From: Shewanella avicenniae
Lineage (GTDB): Bacteria > Pseudomonadota > Gammaproteobacteria > Enterobacterales > Shewanellaceae
Assembly: GCF_017354945.1 (NCBI RefSeq)
Contig: NZ_CP071503.1
Coordinates: 2,108,001-2,172,000 of the forward strand
Reading direction: 5' to 3'
DNA length: 64,000 nt
The stretch's first letter is position 1. Every line of letters starts with the position of its first letter. Shown one piece after another: positions 38,492 through 46,800 of this stretch. The notes under the pieces are model-generated. The model was not told the origin of the DNA, did no database searches, and saw only the letters and a program-made list of their open reading frames with translations. The position numbers and the translations under genes were made by a program.

Positions 38492-39892
38492 ATGAGTGTT
38501 GCATCTGTCGCATCTGTATTTAAAGGTGAGCATCCGGTGGGAAGCGAAGTCACAGTCCGTGGCTGGGTTCGTACTCGCCGTGATTCAAAAGCTGGAATTT
38601 CGTTTCTGGCGATTTATGACGGTTCGTGTTTCGACCCGATCCAAGGCGTAGTCCCAAATAGCTTGCCTAATTACAATGACGAAGTGCTGCACTTAACTGC
38701 TGGCTGCTCTGTTGTGGTGACAGGTGAAGTCGTAGAAAGCCCTGGCGCTGGCCAAGATTTCGAGCTGCAAGTCACTCAGGTGGAAGTGGCTGGTTGGGTC
38801 GAAGATCCTGACACCTATCCAATGGCCGCTAAGCGCCACAGTGTTGAACACTTGCGCGAACTGGCACACTTGCGTCCACGCACTAACTTGATTGGTGCTG
38901 TGATGCGCGTACGTAACTGCCTATCACAAGCGATTCATCGTTTTTACCACGAAAACGGTTTCATCTGGGTTGCGACTCCGTTAATCACCGCATCTGACTG
39001 TGAAGGCGCCGGTGAAATGTTCCGTGTATCAACTCTGGACATGGAAAACCTACCTCGCACTGACGCAGGTAAAGTAGATTACGATAAAGACTTCTTCGGT
39101 AAAGAAGCCTTCTTGACTGTGTCTGGCCAATTGAACGGCGAAACCTACGCCTGTGCCCTGTCAAAAATCTACACCTTCGGCCCGACCTTCCGTGCTGAAA
39201 ACTCAAACACCAGCCGCCACTTGGCGGAATTCTGGATGGTTGAGCCAGAAGTTGCGTTTGCTGAACTGAATGACGTAGCCGCACTGGCAGAAGGCATGTT
39301 GAAGTACTGCTTCAATGCCGTACTGCAAGAACGTATGGACGATCTGCAATTCTTCGAACAACGCGTAGACAAAACTGTTATCGAGCGTTTGAAAAACTTC
39401 GTTGATAGCGACTTTGCTCAGGTGGATTACACTGACGCCGTTGAAATCTTGAAGAACTGCGACAAGCAGTTTGAGTTCCCAGTTGAATGGGGTATCGACC
39501 TTCAGTCAGAACACGAACGTTATCTGGCCGAAGAACACTTCAAAGCCCCTGTGGTGGTGAAGAACTATCCAAAAGATATCAAAGCCTTCTACATGCGCCT
39601 CAACGAAGATGGCAAAACAGTAGCAGCAATGGACGTGTTGGCACCTGGCATCGGTGAAATCATCGGTGGTTCACAACGTGAAGAACGTTTGGACGTGCTG
39701 GATGCCCGTATGGCTGAAATGGATCTGAACCCAGAAGATTACTGGTGGTATCGCGATCTGCGTCGTTACGGCACAGTACCTCACGCAGGTTTCGGTCTAG
39801 GCTTTGAGCGCTTAGTGTCTTATGTGACAGGTGTAAACAACATTCGCGATGTGATCCCATTCCCTCGCGCACCACGCACAGCGAACTTCTAA
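38492..39892 (+). CDS. asnS: asparaginyl-tRNA synthetase AsnS
   Basis: A 466-residue class IIb synthetase that charges tRNA-Asn. The N-terminal OB-fold anticodon domain begins at [19 protein letters not shown]. Class II motif 2 is in the [21 protein letters not shown] segment, and motif 3 is [15 protein letters not shown]. The length equals the E. coli enzyme when started at ATG 38492. Seventy-five upstream in-frame bases are excluded because they lack a start context. A strong terminator follows. Confidence 0.97.
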   Translation: MSVASVASVFKGEHPVGSEVTVRGWVRTRRDSKAGISFLAIYDGSCFDPIQGVVPNSLPNYNDEVLHLTAGCSVVVTGEVVESPGAGQDFELQVTQVEVAGWVEDPDTYPMAAKRHSVEHLRELAHLRPRTNLIGAVMRVRNCLSQAIHRFYHENGFIWVATPLITASDCEGAGEMFRVSTLDMENLPRTDAGKVDYDKDFFGKEAFLTVSGQLNGETYACALSKIYTFGPTFRAENSNTSRHLAEFWMVEPEVAFAELNDVAALAEGMLKYCFNAVLQERMDDLQFFEQRVDKTVIERLKNFVDSDFAQVDYTDAVEILKNCDKQFEFPVEWGIDLQSEHERYLAEEHFKAPVVVKNYPKDIKAFYMRLNEDGKTVAAMDVLAPGIGEIIGGSQREERLDVLDARMAEMDLNPEDYWWYRDLRRYGTVPHAGFGLGFERLVSYVTGVNNIRDVIPFPRAPRTANF

Positions 39893-39901
39893 TCGCTGCA
39901 G

Positions 39902-39930
39902 AAAACGCGCCGCAAGGCGCGTTTTTGTTT
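39902..39930 (+). terminator. intrinsic terminator of asnS
   Basis: ACGCGCC (39905-39911) pairs with GGCGCGT (39916-39922) over a GCAA tetraloop, followed by TTTTTGTTTT. Confidence 0.88.
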
Positions 39931-40009
39931 TATAAGCGCGCGATACGTCTCACACATTAGCGTGCTAACACAGTAAAGTGCTCGTCCTAGTTTTTAGCGG
40001 AGAATCCCC

Positions 40010-40423
40010 GTGGCAAACGATGAAATTCAACGGTTTACCGTTTCCCTACCGCAATCGTTATTTGAAGAAATTGAAACCGATATTGCCTCCCGCGGTTATC
40101 AATCTCGCTCGGAGTATATTCGCGATCTGTTTCGCGACCGCATTGTTGATAAACAGTGGAATGACAGCGTTGATGATGTGGTGGGCGTGTTGACACTGAT
40201 TTTTGACCATCATCAACGTGGATTATCTGAACGCCTGATTGAAATCCAACATAACCATTTGGTGCATATTCTGTGCAGTACCCACGTGCATATAGATCAT
40301 CACCGCTGCTTGGAAACCATCATTTTGAAAGGCCAAGCTAAAGAGGTGAATCATTTGGTGAATCAAATTTCTGCATTGAAAGGGGTCAATCTCGCCCGAC
40401 TCAGCAGAGCTGGCGTGGTGTAA
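40010..40423 (+). CDS. nikR: nickel-responsive regulator NikR
   Basis: A 137-residue ribbon-helix-helix repressor with a C-terminal ACT-like nickel domain. The N-terminal strand is QRFTVSLPQSL. The four high-affinity Ni ligands of E. coli NikR (His76, His87, His89, Cys95) correspond exactly at offset +5 to His81, His92, His94 and Cys100 in THVHIDHHRCLE. The start is GTG 40010 with GGAG 8 nt upstream. No nik transporter genes are next to it. Its place beside the [NiFe] hydrogenase locus suggests it tunes nickel supply for these enzymes. Confidence 0.95.
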   Translation: MANDEIQRFTVSLPQSLFEEIETDIASRGYQSRSEYIRDLFRDRIVDKQWNDSVDDVVGVLTLIFDHHQRGLSERLIEIQHNHLVHILCSTHVHIDHHRCLETIILKGQAKEVNHLVNQISALKGVNLARLSRAGVV

Positions 40424-40446
40424 AGTAACACCTATATAACAGCAAC

Positions 40447-40466
40447 TGCCGCTCAACCGAGCGGCA
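40447..40466. terminator. hairpin between nikR and histidine kinase gene
   Basis: TGCCGCTC (40447-40454) pairs with GAGCGGCA (40459-40466). It overlaps the kinase stop codon and lacks a good U-tract on either strand, so terminator activity is doubtful. Confidence 0.35.
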
Positions 40467-41832
40467 AAATCACTCTAACGTCCAAACCATGCGGTTGCCC
40501 GGGTTTGATATCCAATTGACCGCGATGCAATTCAACAATCTGAGCACAAATCGACAAGCCCAATCCAGAGCCAGCAATATGTTCTCCCGCCACGCGAAAG
40601 AAGCGCTCTTTAATTTGGCGGCATGCGGCTTCTTCTAAGCCAGGGCCTGAATCCAACACCTGAATTACCGCCATACCTTGGGCTTCTTCCGCCCAAGTAT
40701 GGATGGTTATCGGCCCTTGTTCGTTGGCATATTTACAGGCGTTCTCAATAATATTCTTCAATACCAATTTGAGATAAAAGCCATCGCCAAGCACCTTAAG
40801 CTGTGGAGCAAATTGCAACTGCCAATCATAATGCTCAATCAGTGGCAGCAAGTCGCTCAGCACGTCGTTGGTGATGGTTTCAACATCGACTGGCGCCACA
40901 TTTAACGCCGCTAATGAATCTACTCGAGACAGCAGCAGTAACTGTTCAATGGTATGGCTGATCTGCACAATCCCTTTATCTATCGCGGCGTGATGCAGTT
41001 GCTTCTCTTGTTCTGAGCTCGATTGTGCCAAACCTTGATGATGCAATTTAATGATGGCTAATGGGGTTTTTAGCTCATGGGCGGCATCACCACTAAATTT
41101 ACGTTCACGCACCATGGCATCGCCAATCCGCTCGATGTAGCCATTCATCGCATCGCGCACCGGCACAAGTTCAGAAGGGAGTTTCATCTTAATCGGCGTA
41201 AGATCTGCCGGCGAACGTTGTTTGAGCTTGCGCGCTAAGGCCTGTACAGGCTCAAATAACCAGTAGGACAGAAATATCATTAGCAACGCAACCAACGGAA
41301 AGATAAACGCCGGGCCAATCAAGCTATTGCCCATGATTTGATCGACCAACTCTTGGCGTACGTCATTACGCTGTCCGGTGATAATCCATACATCGTTGCC
41401 TTTTGAATAGTAGGTGTACACATGCCAAAGGCGCTGATCCATGGTTAACACACGATAGCCAATGGCAAATTCAGTCATAGGTGTCGTCAGGCTGTTGACC
41501 GAACGCATCAGTAAATCGCCGTTGGCACTCCAGATCTGAAACGCGAGCTTTTTCTCATAGGCCAATTGTTCAGCGTTGGCATCTTCATGAAAAGTTTCTA
41601 CTTTGGCTTGCTTGATATCCAACAACAGCGGATGGCCAATCAGGTTGCGACGATGTTCGAGCGGTTGGGCACCATAAAAAAGCTCCAACATCTTGGCGCT
41701 TTGCAGCATCTGCGCATCAAAAATCTCTTCAATCTGGCGCTCTGAATCGTGGGTACTCAGCCACGTCGAAATCCCGATGGAAAGTGAAATACCCAGTAAC
41801 ATCACCCCAATGAGGGTTAAGCGCAATGACAT
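40453..41832 (-). CDS. sensor histidine kinase (QseC/PmrB-like)
   Basis: A 459-residue membrane histidine kinase. TM1 is at about 5-25 and TM2 at about 170-192, with a periplasmic sensor of about 145 residues between them. A HAMP-like linker follows (FEPVQALARKLKQRSPADL). The H-box has His252 in GDAAHELKTPLAI. ATP-binding motifs are NIIENACKYAN (N), DSGPGLEEA (G1) and GSGLGLSICAQIV (G2). It is 2 bp downstream of its response regulator gene. The signal is unknown; QseC-type kinases respond to catechols, iron or cationic peptides in known cases. Confidence 0.92.
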   Translation of the reverse strand: MSLRLTLIGVMLLGISLSIGISTWLSTHDSERQIEEIFDAQMLQSAKMLELFYGAQPLEHRRNLIGHPLLLDIKQAKVETFHEDANAEQLAYEKKLAFQIWSANGDLLMRSVNSLTTPMTEFAIGYRVLTMDQRLWHVYTYYSKGNDVWIITGQRNDVRQELVDQIMGNSLIGPAFIFPLVALLMIFLSYWLFEPVQALARKLKQRSPADLTPIKMKLPSELVPVRDAMNGYIERIGDAMVRERKFSGDAAHELKTPLAIIKLHHQGLAQSSSEQEKQLHHAAIDKGIVQISHTIEQLLLLSRVDSLAALNVAPVDVETITNDVLSDLLPLIEHYDWQLQFAPQLKVLGDGFYLKLVLKNIIENACKYANEQGPITIHTWAEEAQGMAVIQVLDSGPGLEEAACRQIKERFFRVAGEHIAGSGLGLSICAQIVELHRGQLDIKPGQPHGLDVRVILPLG

Positions 41833-41834
41833 AG

Positions 41835-42494
41835 CTACTCCACTTCTGCCAAGGTGTAGCCAATGCCGCGGATGGTTTTAATCAACTCGGTACACGTTTT
41901 TTTACGCAGGTGATGAATATGCACTTCAATTGAGTTGCTGCCGACTTCGTCCCAGCCATAAGTCAGCTGTTCCAGTTGCGCTCGGGTCAATACCCGACCG
42001 CTGGATTGTGCCAGCTCCAGTAATAATTGATATTCCCGCCGTGATAACTGCACAGTTTCGCCGCGAAAGCTGACTTCGTGGGTATTCAGATCCATGGTCA
42101 ATGCTCCCACCGCGAGTTTGTTTTCAAACATGCCGTGATGACGCCGCACAATGGCTTTAATGCGTGCTACCAGTTCTCGCACATCAAAGGGCTTGGCAAG
42201 GTAATCATCGGCACCGATATCTAAACACGCCAGTTTGGTATCAAAGTCGGTGTTAGCGGTTAATACGATGGTAGGGATATCGATCCCGCGCCGCCGCCAC
42301 TGCTGCAACAAGGTACGGCCATTACCATCCGGTAAGCCTAAATCCAGAATAATCGCGCTAAGCGCTTCGTTATGAATGGCCAGTTCGGCTTGCTTGATGG
42401 TGGTGACATGGTCGACTTGAATATCGAGTTTTTCTAAGCTCAACGCCAATCCTTGAGCAAGGAGATCATTATCTTCGATTAACAGTATGCGCAT
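41835..42494 (-). CDS. OmpR-family response regulator (QseB/PmrA-like)
   Basis: A 219-residue response regulator. The receiver phospho-acceptor is Asp51 in AIILDLGLPDGNG, with Lys101 in DYLAKPF. The C-terminal winged helix includes SRREYQLLLELAQSSGRVLTRAQLEQ and NSIEVHIHHLRKK. The QseB/PmrA subfamily binds YTTAA(G) direct repeats, the pattern seen upstream of eptA in this window. It is transcribed away from hyaA, so the pair could also act on the hydrogenase promoter. That link is positional inference. Confidence 0.93.
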   Translation of the reverse strand: MRILLIEDNDLLAQGLALSLEKLDIQVDHVTTIKQAELAIHNEALSAIILDLGLPDGNGRTLLQQWRRRGIDIPTIVLTANTDFDTKLACLDIGADDYLAKPFDVRELVARIKAIVRRHHGMFENKLAVGALTMDLNTHEVSFRGETVQLSRREYQLLLELAQSSGRVLTRAQLEQLTYGWDEVGSNSIEVHIHHLRKKTCTELIKTIRGIGYTLAEVE

Positions 42495-42636
42495 AATTGT
42501 TCGCTTTTAAACTCCGCCAAGTATCGCGGACTGATAGCTTACCACGATCTCAACTGCTGATGGTTATCCCTACTATGGAGTCTCAAGCCAGTCGTGAGTT
42601 CCCTAAATTAGATTTTTCTCAGCATCAAGATTTTTT

Positions 42637-42652
42637 ATTGATCTAGCTCACT
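42637..42652. promoter_or_regulatory. CRP-like site upstream of hyaA copy 1
   Basis: ATTGATCTAGCTCACT keeps the core TGATCTAG-x-TCAC of the CRP consensus, 12 of 16 positions. It is centred about 163 bp before the start codon. Predicted by eye only. Confidence 0.4.
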
Positions 42653-42698
42653 TTTTCATTAGTTACATTACTTACATTTGTTGAGTTAGGTGCAAAAT

Positions 42699-42712
42699 AT
42701 GATCCGTATCAA
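42699..42712 (+). promoter_or_regulatory. FNR-like box upstream of hyaA copy 1
   Basis: ATGAT-CCGT-ATCAA matches the FNR/EtrA consensus TTGAT-N4-ATCAA at nine of ten fixed positions. Its centre is 102.5 bp before the hyaA start codon, nearly the same distance as the box before copy 2. Confidence 0.6.
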
Positions 42713-42807
42713 TTTTCGACACTCATACGCGAATTCTCGCGAAACACAATAATAGAAGTTCTGCAGAACTTCACCTGAAGCAACTAGAAAATAACAAAGG
42801 TTAATCC

Positions 42808-43944
42808 ATGGAAACTCATGCAGCACTCTTTGAGCAAGGCAGAAAAAGGCTGGATGCGCTTAGGCAAATGCCGCCTCGTCAGCAAGAATCATTAACAGAT
42901 AGAATGTTAGAACTCGGCATCACTCGCCGCGATTTTATGAAATGGAGTGCCTCAATTACCGCACTTCTCGCGTTACCTCTTCCCTTCAGTAGCTTAGTGG
43001 CAGAAGCCGCCGAACTCGCCGACCGTGTGCCCCTAGTCTGGTTGCATATGGCAGAATGTACTGGTTGCTCTGAATCATTAACCCGTGCAGATACCCCAGA
43101 TCTCGATACCCTTATTTTCGATCATATTTCACTGGAATATCACGAGACGCTGATGGCTGCGGCCGGTTGGCAAGCAGAAGAAAACCTCGAACACGCCATG
43201 GAAAAATACCATGGTAATTACCTACTTGCGGTTGAAGGTGCAGTACCGACTAAAAACGGTGGTACTTTCCTGAAAGTCGGTGCCAAAGGTAAAACTGGGC
43301 TCGAAGTGGTAAAAGAAGCTGCAGAAGGCGCAGCCGCCATTATTTCAGTCGGTACCTGCTCATCATTTGGTGGTGTGCAAGCGGCCGCGCCAAACCCTAC
43401 CGGCGCTAAAGGCGTGCACGCGGTAATCGATCGCACGGTGATCAACTTAGGTGGCTGCCCACCAAGTGAAAAGAACATTGTTGGCACACTGATGTACTTC
43501 GTCATGTTCGGTCGTTTGCCGGCACTGGATATGTTTAACCGTCCAAAATGGGCCTATGGCGCTCGGGTGCATGACAACTGTGAACGTCGTGGTCACTTTG
43601 ACTCAGGCGAATTCGTTGAAGAGTTCAGCGATGACGCCGCCAAAGATGGTTACTGCCTCTATAAGGTGGGTTGTAAAGGCCCTTATACCTACAACAACTG
43701 CCCAACCGAACGCTTTAACGCCCACGTGAGCTGGCCAGTATTGGCGGGCCACGGTTGTATCGGTTGCTCAGAACCTAATTTCTGGGACGATATGGCAGAT
43801 TTTGAAAAACCTCTTGGTCGTCAGTTATTGCATGGCATTGATGCCAGCGCCGATGCAGTGGGTGGTGTCATTCTCGGTGCCGCTGCTGTAGGTATCGCAG
43901 CGCATGCTGTTGCTAGTGTTTTTGCAAATTCCAAAGAGGACTAA
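42808..43944 (+). CDS. hyaA: [NiFe] hydrogenase small subunit HyaA, copy 1
   Basis: A 378-residue electron-transfer subunit exported by Tat with the large subunit. The twin-arginine motif is TRRDFMK (Arg40-Arg41). Proximal-cluster cysteines are Cys84 and Cys87 (ECTGCSES), Cys184 (GTCSSFGG) and Cys217 (GGCPPS). Distal ligands are in HDNCERR (His255, Cys258) plus Cys283 and Cys289. Medial-cluster cysteines are Cys298, Cys317 and Cys320. Gly stands where O2-tolerant enzymes have two extra cysteines, so this is the standard oxygen-sensitive type. A C-terminal hydrophobic helix (about 350-372) anchors it in the membrane. First gene of copy 1. Confidence 0.96.
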   Translation: METHAALFEQGRKRLDALRQMPPRQQESLTDRMLELGITRRDFMKWSASITALLALPLPFSSLVAEAAELADRVPLVWLHMAECTGCSESLTRADTPDLDTLIFDHISLEYHETLMAAAGWQAEENLEHAMEKYHGNYLLAVEGAVPTKNGGTFLKVGAKGKTGLEVVKEAAEGAAAIISVGTCSSFGGVQAAAPNPTGAKGVHAVIDRTVINLGGCPPSEKNIVGTLMYFVMFGRLPALDMFNRPKWAYGARVHDNCERRGHFDSGEFVEEFSDDAAKDGYCLYKVGCKGPYTYNNCPTERFNAHVSWPVLAGHGCIGCSEPNFWDDMADFEKPLGRQLLHGIDASADAVGGVILGAAAVGIAAHAVASVFANSKED

Positions 43945-43948
43945 TTAA

Positions 43949-45652
43949 ATGAATCAACGTGTTGTCATTGACCCCATTACGCGTATTGAGGGCCATCTGC
44001 GCATTGAAGTTGAAGTAGATGAACAGAATGTGATTCAAAAAGCCTGGGCCTCTTCTACTCTGTGGCGCGGCATTGAAGTGATTTTGAAAGGCCGTACCCC
44101 AATGGACGTTGGTCTGCTGGTACAACGTATTTGTGGTGTGTGTACCTTCTCGCATTACCGCTGTGGTACCGAAGCTGTTGAAAATGCACTTGGCTTGGAA
44201 ATCCCAGTGAATGCTAAATACCTGCGTTCGCTGATGATGAGCGCCCTGCACTACCATGATCACTTGGTGCACTTCTATCATCTGCACGCACTGGATTGGG
44301 TTGACGTAGTGTCAGCTTTGAGCGCTGATCCTGCAAAAGCGGCACAAATTGCCACTCGTTACACTGCAGAGCCTATCGCGGCTGGTGAAGGCGATCTGCG
44401 TGCAGTTCAAAAACGTGTGCAAGGCTTTGTTGATAAAGGTCGTTTAGGCCCATTCGCTAACGCCTATTGGGGCAACAAAACCTATCGTTTTACCCCTGAG
44501 CAAAACTTGATTGCGTTGTCGCACTACATGAAAGGCTTGGAAATCCAACGTGTTGCAGCTGAAATGATGGCGATTTTTGGTGGTAAGCAACCGCATCCAC
44601 AGTCAGTCGTCGTTGGCGGTATGACCTCGATTCGTGATTTGCTGAGCCCAGCGCGCCTGCAAGAGTGGAAAACCAAACACGACGTCGTGCGTGACTTTAT
44701 CAAACGCGCTTACCATGCTGACATTCTGATGGCAGCGGAAGCCTTTGGTGATGAAGCCTCAGTGCTAGGCGGCGTGAACGTGCACAACTTTATTTGTACC
44801 AATGAATTCTACGGCGCCGATGGCAAGCACTTGTATCACCAAGGGGTGATCCATGATGGCGATTTGAGCAAAGTGGAAGATGTTAACCCAGACTTGGTGG
44901 CAGAAGACGTCACTCACTCTTGGTACAGAGCCGATAAACCACAGCATCCATATGAAGGAACGACCATTCCTCAATATACCGATTATGTAGAGCGCGATAC
45001 CGTTTATGGCAAACTGCCTACCCTCGACAATGAAGGTAAATACAGCTGGGTAAAATCACCACGCTATAACGGTAAACCAATGGAAGTTGGCCCACTGGCG
45101 TGTTTGCTGGTGAACTATGCTCGCGGAAACGAGAAAGTGGTTGATGCGATCGACAGCTTCTTAAAAGAAACCGGTTTGCCGTTAGAAGCGCTGTACACCA
45201 CCTTGGGGCGTACCGCAGCGCGGATGATCGAAACCGAAATTCTGGCAGATGAATGTGACAAGATCTTCGATGCATTGGTGACTAACCTTGGCAGCGACGA
45301 CACGCTGTACGTCAAACCGAATATCGATCCAAACAAAGAATATATCGGCCACTCATTCATTGAAGCGCCACGCGGCATGCTAAGTCACTGGGTACGGATT
45401 AAAAACGGCGTGGTGGAAAACTATCAAGCTGTGGTGCCTACGACTTGGAACGCAGGTCCAAAAGATGCCAACGGCAATATTGGCCCTTACGAAGCTTCAC
45501 TGCTCGGTCTGAAATTGGAAGATCCGAAAAAACCATTGGAAGTGCTGCGTATTATCCACTCATTTGACCCATGCATGGCATGTTCTGTTCATATGATGGA
45601 TTACAAAGGTCAATCATTGGGTGAGTTCCGTGTCGGTCCAAGCGCCGCCTAA
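43949..45652 (+). CDS. hyaB: [NiFe] hydrogenase large subunit HyaB, copy 1
   Basis: A 567-residue catalytic subunit carrying the NiFe(CN)2CO centre. The N-terminal ligand pair is Cys62 and Cys65 in RICGVCTF. The C-terminal pair is Cys542 and Cys545 in DPCMACSVH. A 19-residue C-terminal extension after His548 should be removed by HyaD once nickel is in place. Cys, not selenocysteine, is encoded. GAGG precedes the start, 4 bp after hyaA. It contains HYHDHLVHFYHLHALDW, where copy 2 differs (HGLDW). Confidence 0.97.
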   Translation: MNQRVVIDPITRIEGHLRIEVEVDEQNVIQKAWASSTLWRGIEVILKGRTPMDVGLLVQRICGVCTFSHYRCGTEAVENALGLEIPVNAKYLRSLMMSALHYHDHLVHFYHLHALDWVDVVSALSADPAKAAQIATRYTAEPIAAGEGDLRAVQKRVQGFVDKGRLGPFANAYWGNKTYRFTPEQNLIALSHYMKGLEIQRVAAEMMAIFGGKQPHPQSVVVGGMTSIRDLLSPARLQEWKTKHDVVRDFIKRAYHADILMAAEAFGDEASVLGGVNVHNFICTNEFYGADGKHLYHQGVIHDGDLSKVEDVNPDLVAEDVTHSWYRADKPQHPYEGTTIPQYTDYVERDTVYGKLPTLDNEGKYSWVKSPRYNGKPMEVGPLACLLVNYARGNEKVVDAIDSFLKETGLPLEALYTTLGRTAARMIETEILADECDKIFDALVTNLGSDDTLYVKPNIDPNKEYIGHSFIEAPRGMLSHWVRIKNGVVENYQAVVPTTWNAGPKDANGNIGPYEASLLGLKLEDPKKPLEVLRIIHSFDPCMACSVHMMDYKGQSLGEFRVGPSAA

Positions 45653-45662
45653 GGAGGAAATT

Positions 45663-46331
45663 ATGGCAACTACTACACCCGATTATGAACGGGTCAAAGT
45701 GTTCAGTGCCGCCATCAGGATATTTCACTGGTTACGGGCGCTGTCTATCGTCATTTTGACCGTAACAGGGTTTTATATTTCATGGCCGTATCTCGTGGGT
45801 GCAGATACCACAGATGTACTGCTGCAAGGCTGGATTCGTTATGGCCATTTGGTCTGCGGTTTTACCCTTTGCGCAGTCACCCTAGTGCGCGCCTATCTGT
45901 TCTTTTTCAGTAAAAGCGATATTGAACGTCGTTCATTTGCAGACGTGAAAAATTTTCGCAGCTGGATTATTCAAATTAAATCCTATTTCTGGATTGGACA
46001 CCTCGATCATAAAGGTGTGTATGGCCCGCTGCAGTTTATGACCTATTTGGGCGTAAGTTTAATGGCCGCCTTTATGTGTTTAACCGGGCTGATACTGTAT
46101 GCCAACGTTTATCACGAAGGTTTGGGCGGCGCGCTATGGAGCAGTGCCGCTTGGTTAACCCAAGTGTTTGGTGGTTTAGCTTGGGTGCGTATTCTGCATC
46201 ACTATGTGACATGGGGATTCATCATCTTTTTGCTGATCCACATCTACATGGCAGTTTGGATGGGTATCCGCTTTAAGCACAATGCAGTTGATGCGATTGT
46301 GTCTGGTTACGATTACCACCCTAAACATTAA
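45663..46331 (+). CDS. hyaC: hydrogenase cytochrome b subunit HyaC, copy 1
   Basis: A 222-residue four-helix di-heme cytochrome b that anchors the hydrogenase and passes electrons to the quinone pool. Histidines placed for heme binding are in RIFHWLRAL, RYGHLVCGF and ILHHYVTWGF. The start at ATG 45663 follows AAGGAGG at 6 nt; an upstream frame overlapping hyaB is not used. A strong hairpin with a T-run follows, separating copy 1 from copy 2. Confidence 0.94.
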   Translation: MATTTPDYERVKVFSAAIRIFHWLRALSIVILTVTGFYISWPYLVGADTTDVLLQGWIRYGHLVCGFTLCAVTLVRAYLFFFSKSDIERRSFADVKNFRSWIIQIKSYFWIGHLDHKGVYGPLQFMTYLGVSLMAAFMCLTGLILYANVYHEGLGGALWSSAAWLTQVFGGLAWVRILHHYVTWGFIIFLLIHIYMAVWMGIRFKHNAVDAIVSGYDYHPKH

Positions 46332-46356
46332 TCGATAAAACTCGATTAAAAACTGA

Positions 46357-46402
46357 TGTGATCTAAATCATGTCTCATCACGATTTAGATCACATTTTTT
46401 TT
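46357..46402 (+). terminator. terminator after hyaC copy 1, arms resemble CRP/FNR sites
   Basis: TGTGATCTAAATC (46357-46369) and GATTTAGATCACA (46382-46394) form a 13-bp perfect stem followed by eight or more T. Each arm also matches a CRP half/whole site (TGTGA-N6-TCA) and an FNR-like TGAT-N4-ATCA core. Confidence 0.8.
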
Positions 46403-46419
46403 GGTTTGTTAGCCACTAT

Positions 46420-46436
46420 ACCGAACTAAGTTCGGT
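46420..46436. promoter_or_regulatory. perfect 17-bp palindrome, candidate operator
   Basis: ACCGAACT-A-AGTTCGGT has 8-bp perfect arms. Two more ACCGA copies follow at 46449 and 46458. It resembles operators of TetR-type repressors in size and symmetry. No such regulator is encoded nearby, so the factor is unknown. Confidence 0.45.
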
Positions 46437-46693
46437 AACCGCCATAACACCGAATACACCGATTAATGGAGTTGTTATCAAATTGTTTAATTGATTGGTA
46501 ATTATTCCAACTGATTTATAAATGCGCAAAAGTGGGGCAAAATCGGCAAAAATGACGAAAAATGCGCTAAATTCCAGTCAAAATCACCGTAGTCGCAGAC
46601 TTGGTCAAAATGTCTCAATTTGGCCATTTATAATTGATCCTCTTCATATTCTAAAAATCTAATTTTTTTTCACGTCGCAATTAAGCGCAAAAA

Positions 46694-46707
46694 TTGATGT
46701 ATCTCAA
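46694..46707 (+). promoter_or_regulatory. FNR-like box upstream of hyaA copy 2
   Basis: TTGAT-GTAT-CTCAA matches TTGAT-N4-ATCAA at nine of ten positions and is centred 100.5 bp before the start codon. If it acts as a class II site (-41.5), the -10 would fall at 46730-46735, where TAAGAT is present. Confidence 0.6.
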
Positions 46708-46800
46708 ACAACTATTGTGGTTCCACCTCTAAGATCGCTTCGATTAGCTGTGTGAGCTATAACGCAAAAAAGCCCGTTCAAAAACACTAAAGGTCAAAAC

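Larger units (their letters stand above)
42495..42807. other. intergenic region between response regulator and first hydrogenase operon
   Basis: This divergent 313-bp control region contains a CRP-like site (42637-42652) and an FNR-like box (42699-42712). AAAGG lies near the hyaA start codon. No small ORF or RNA is seen. Confidence 0.6.
42808..46331 (+). repeat. hyaABC tandem duplication, copy 1
   Basis: This block holds a complete hyaA-hyaB-hyaC set. It is followed about 0.5 kb later by a second set in the same orientation, with equal hyaA and hyaB lengths and the same 4-nt hyaA-hyaB spacing. By hand count the two HyaA proteins differ at 57 of 378 positions. Duplication is old rather than recent, and no mobile element flanks it. 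Confidence 0.9.
46332..46800. other. intergenic region between the two hyaABC copies
   Basis: This 469-bp region contains, in order: a terminator with CRP/FNR-like arms (46357-46402), the palindrome ACCGAACT-A-AGTTCGGT (46420-46436) with extra ACCGA half-sites, phased A-tracts (46528-46562), and an FNR-like box (46694-46707) with a possible -10 TAAGAT (46730-46735). No coding frame is supported. Confidence 0.7.

Noticed and set aside
38299..38553. N-terminal extension of the small membrane protein (to 196 residues)
   Set aside because: The AGGAGG site marks the internal ATG at 38298, and the extension would overlap the asnS leader without a ribosome site.
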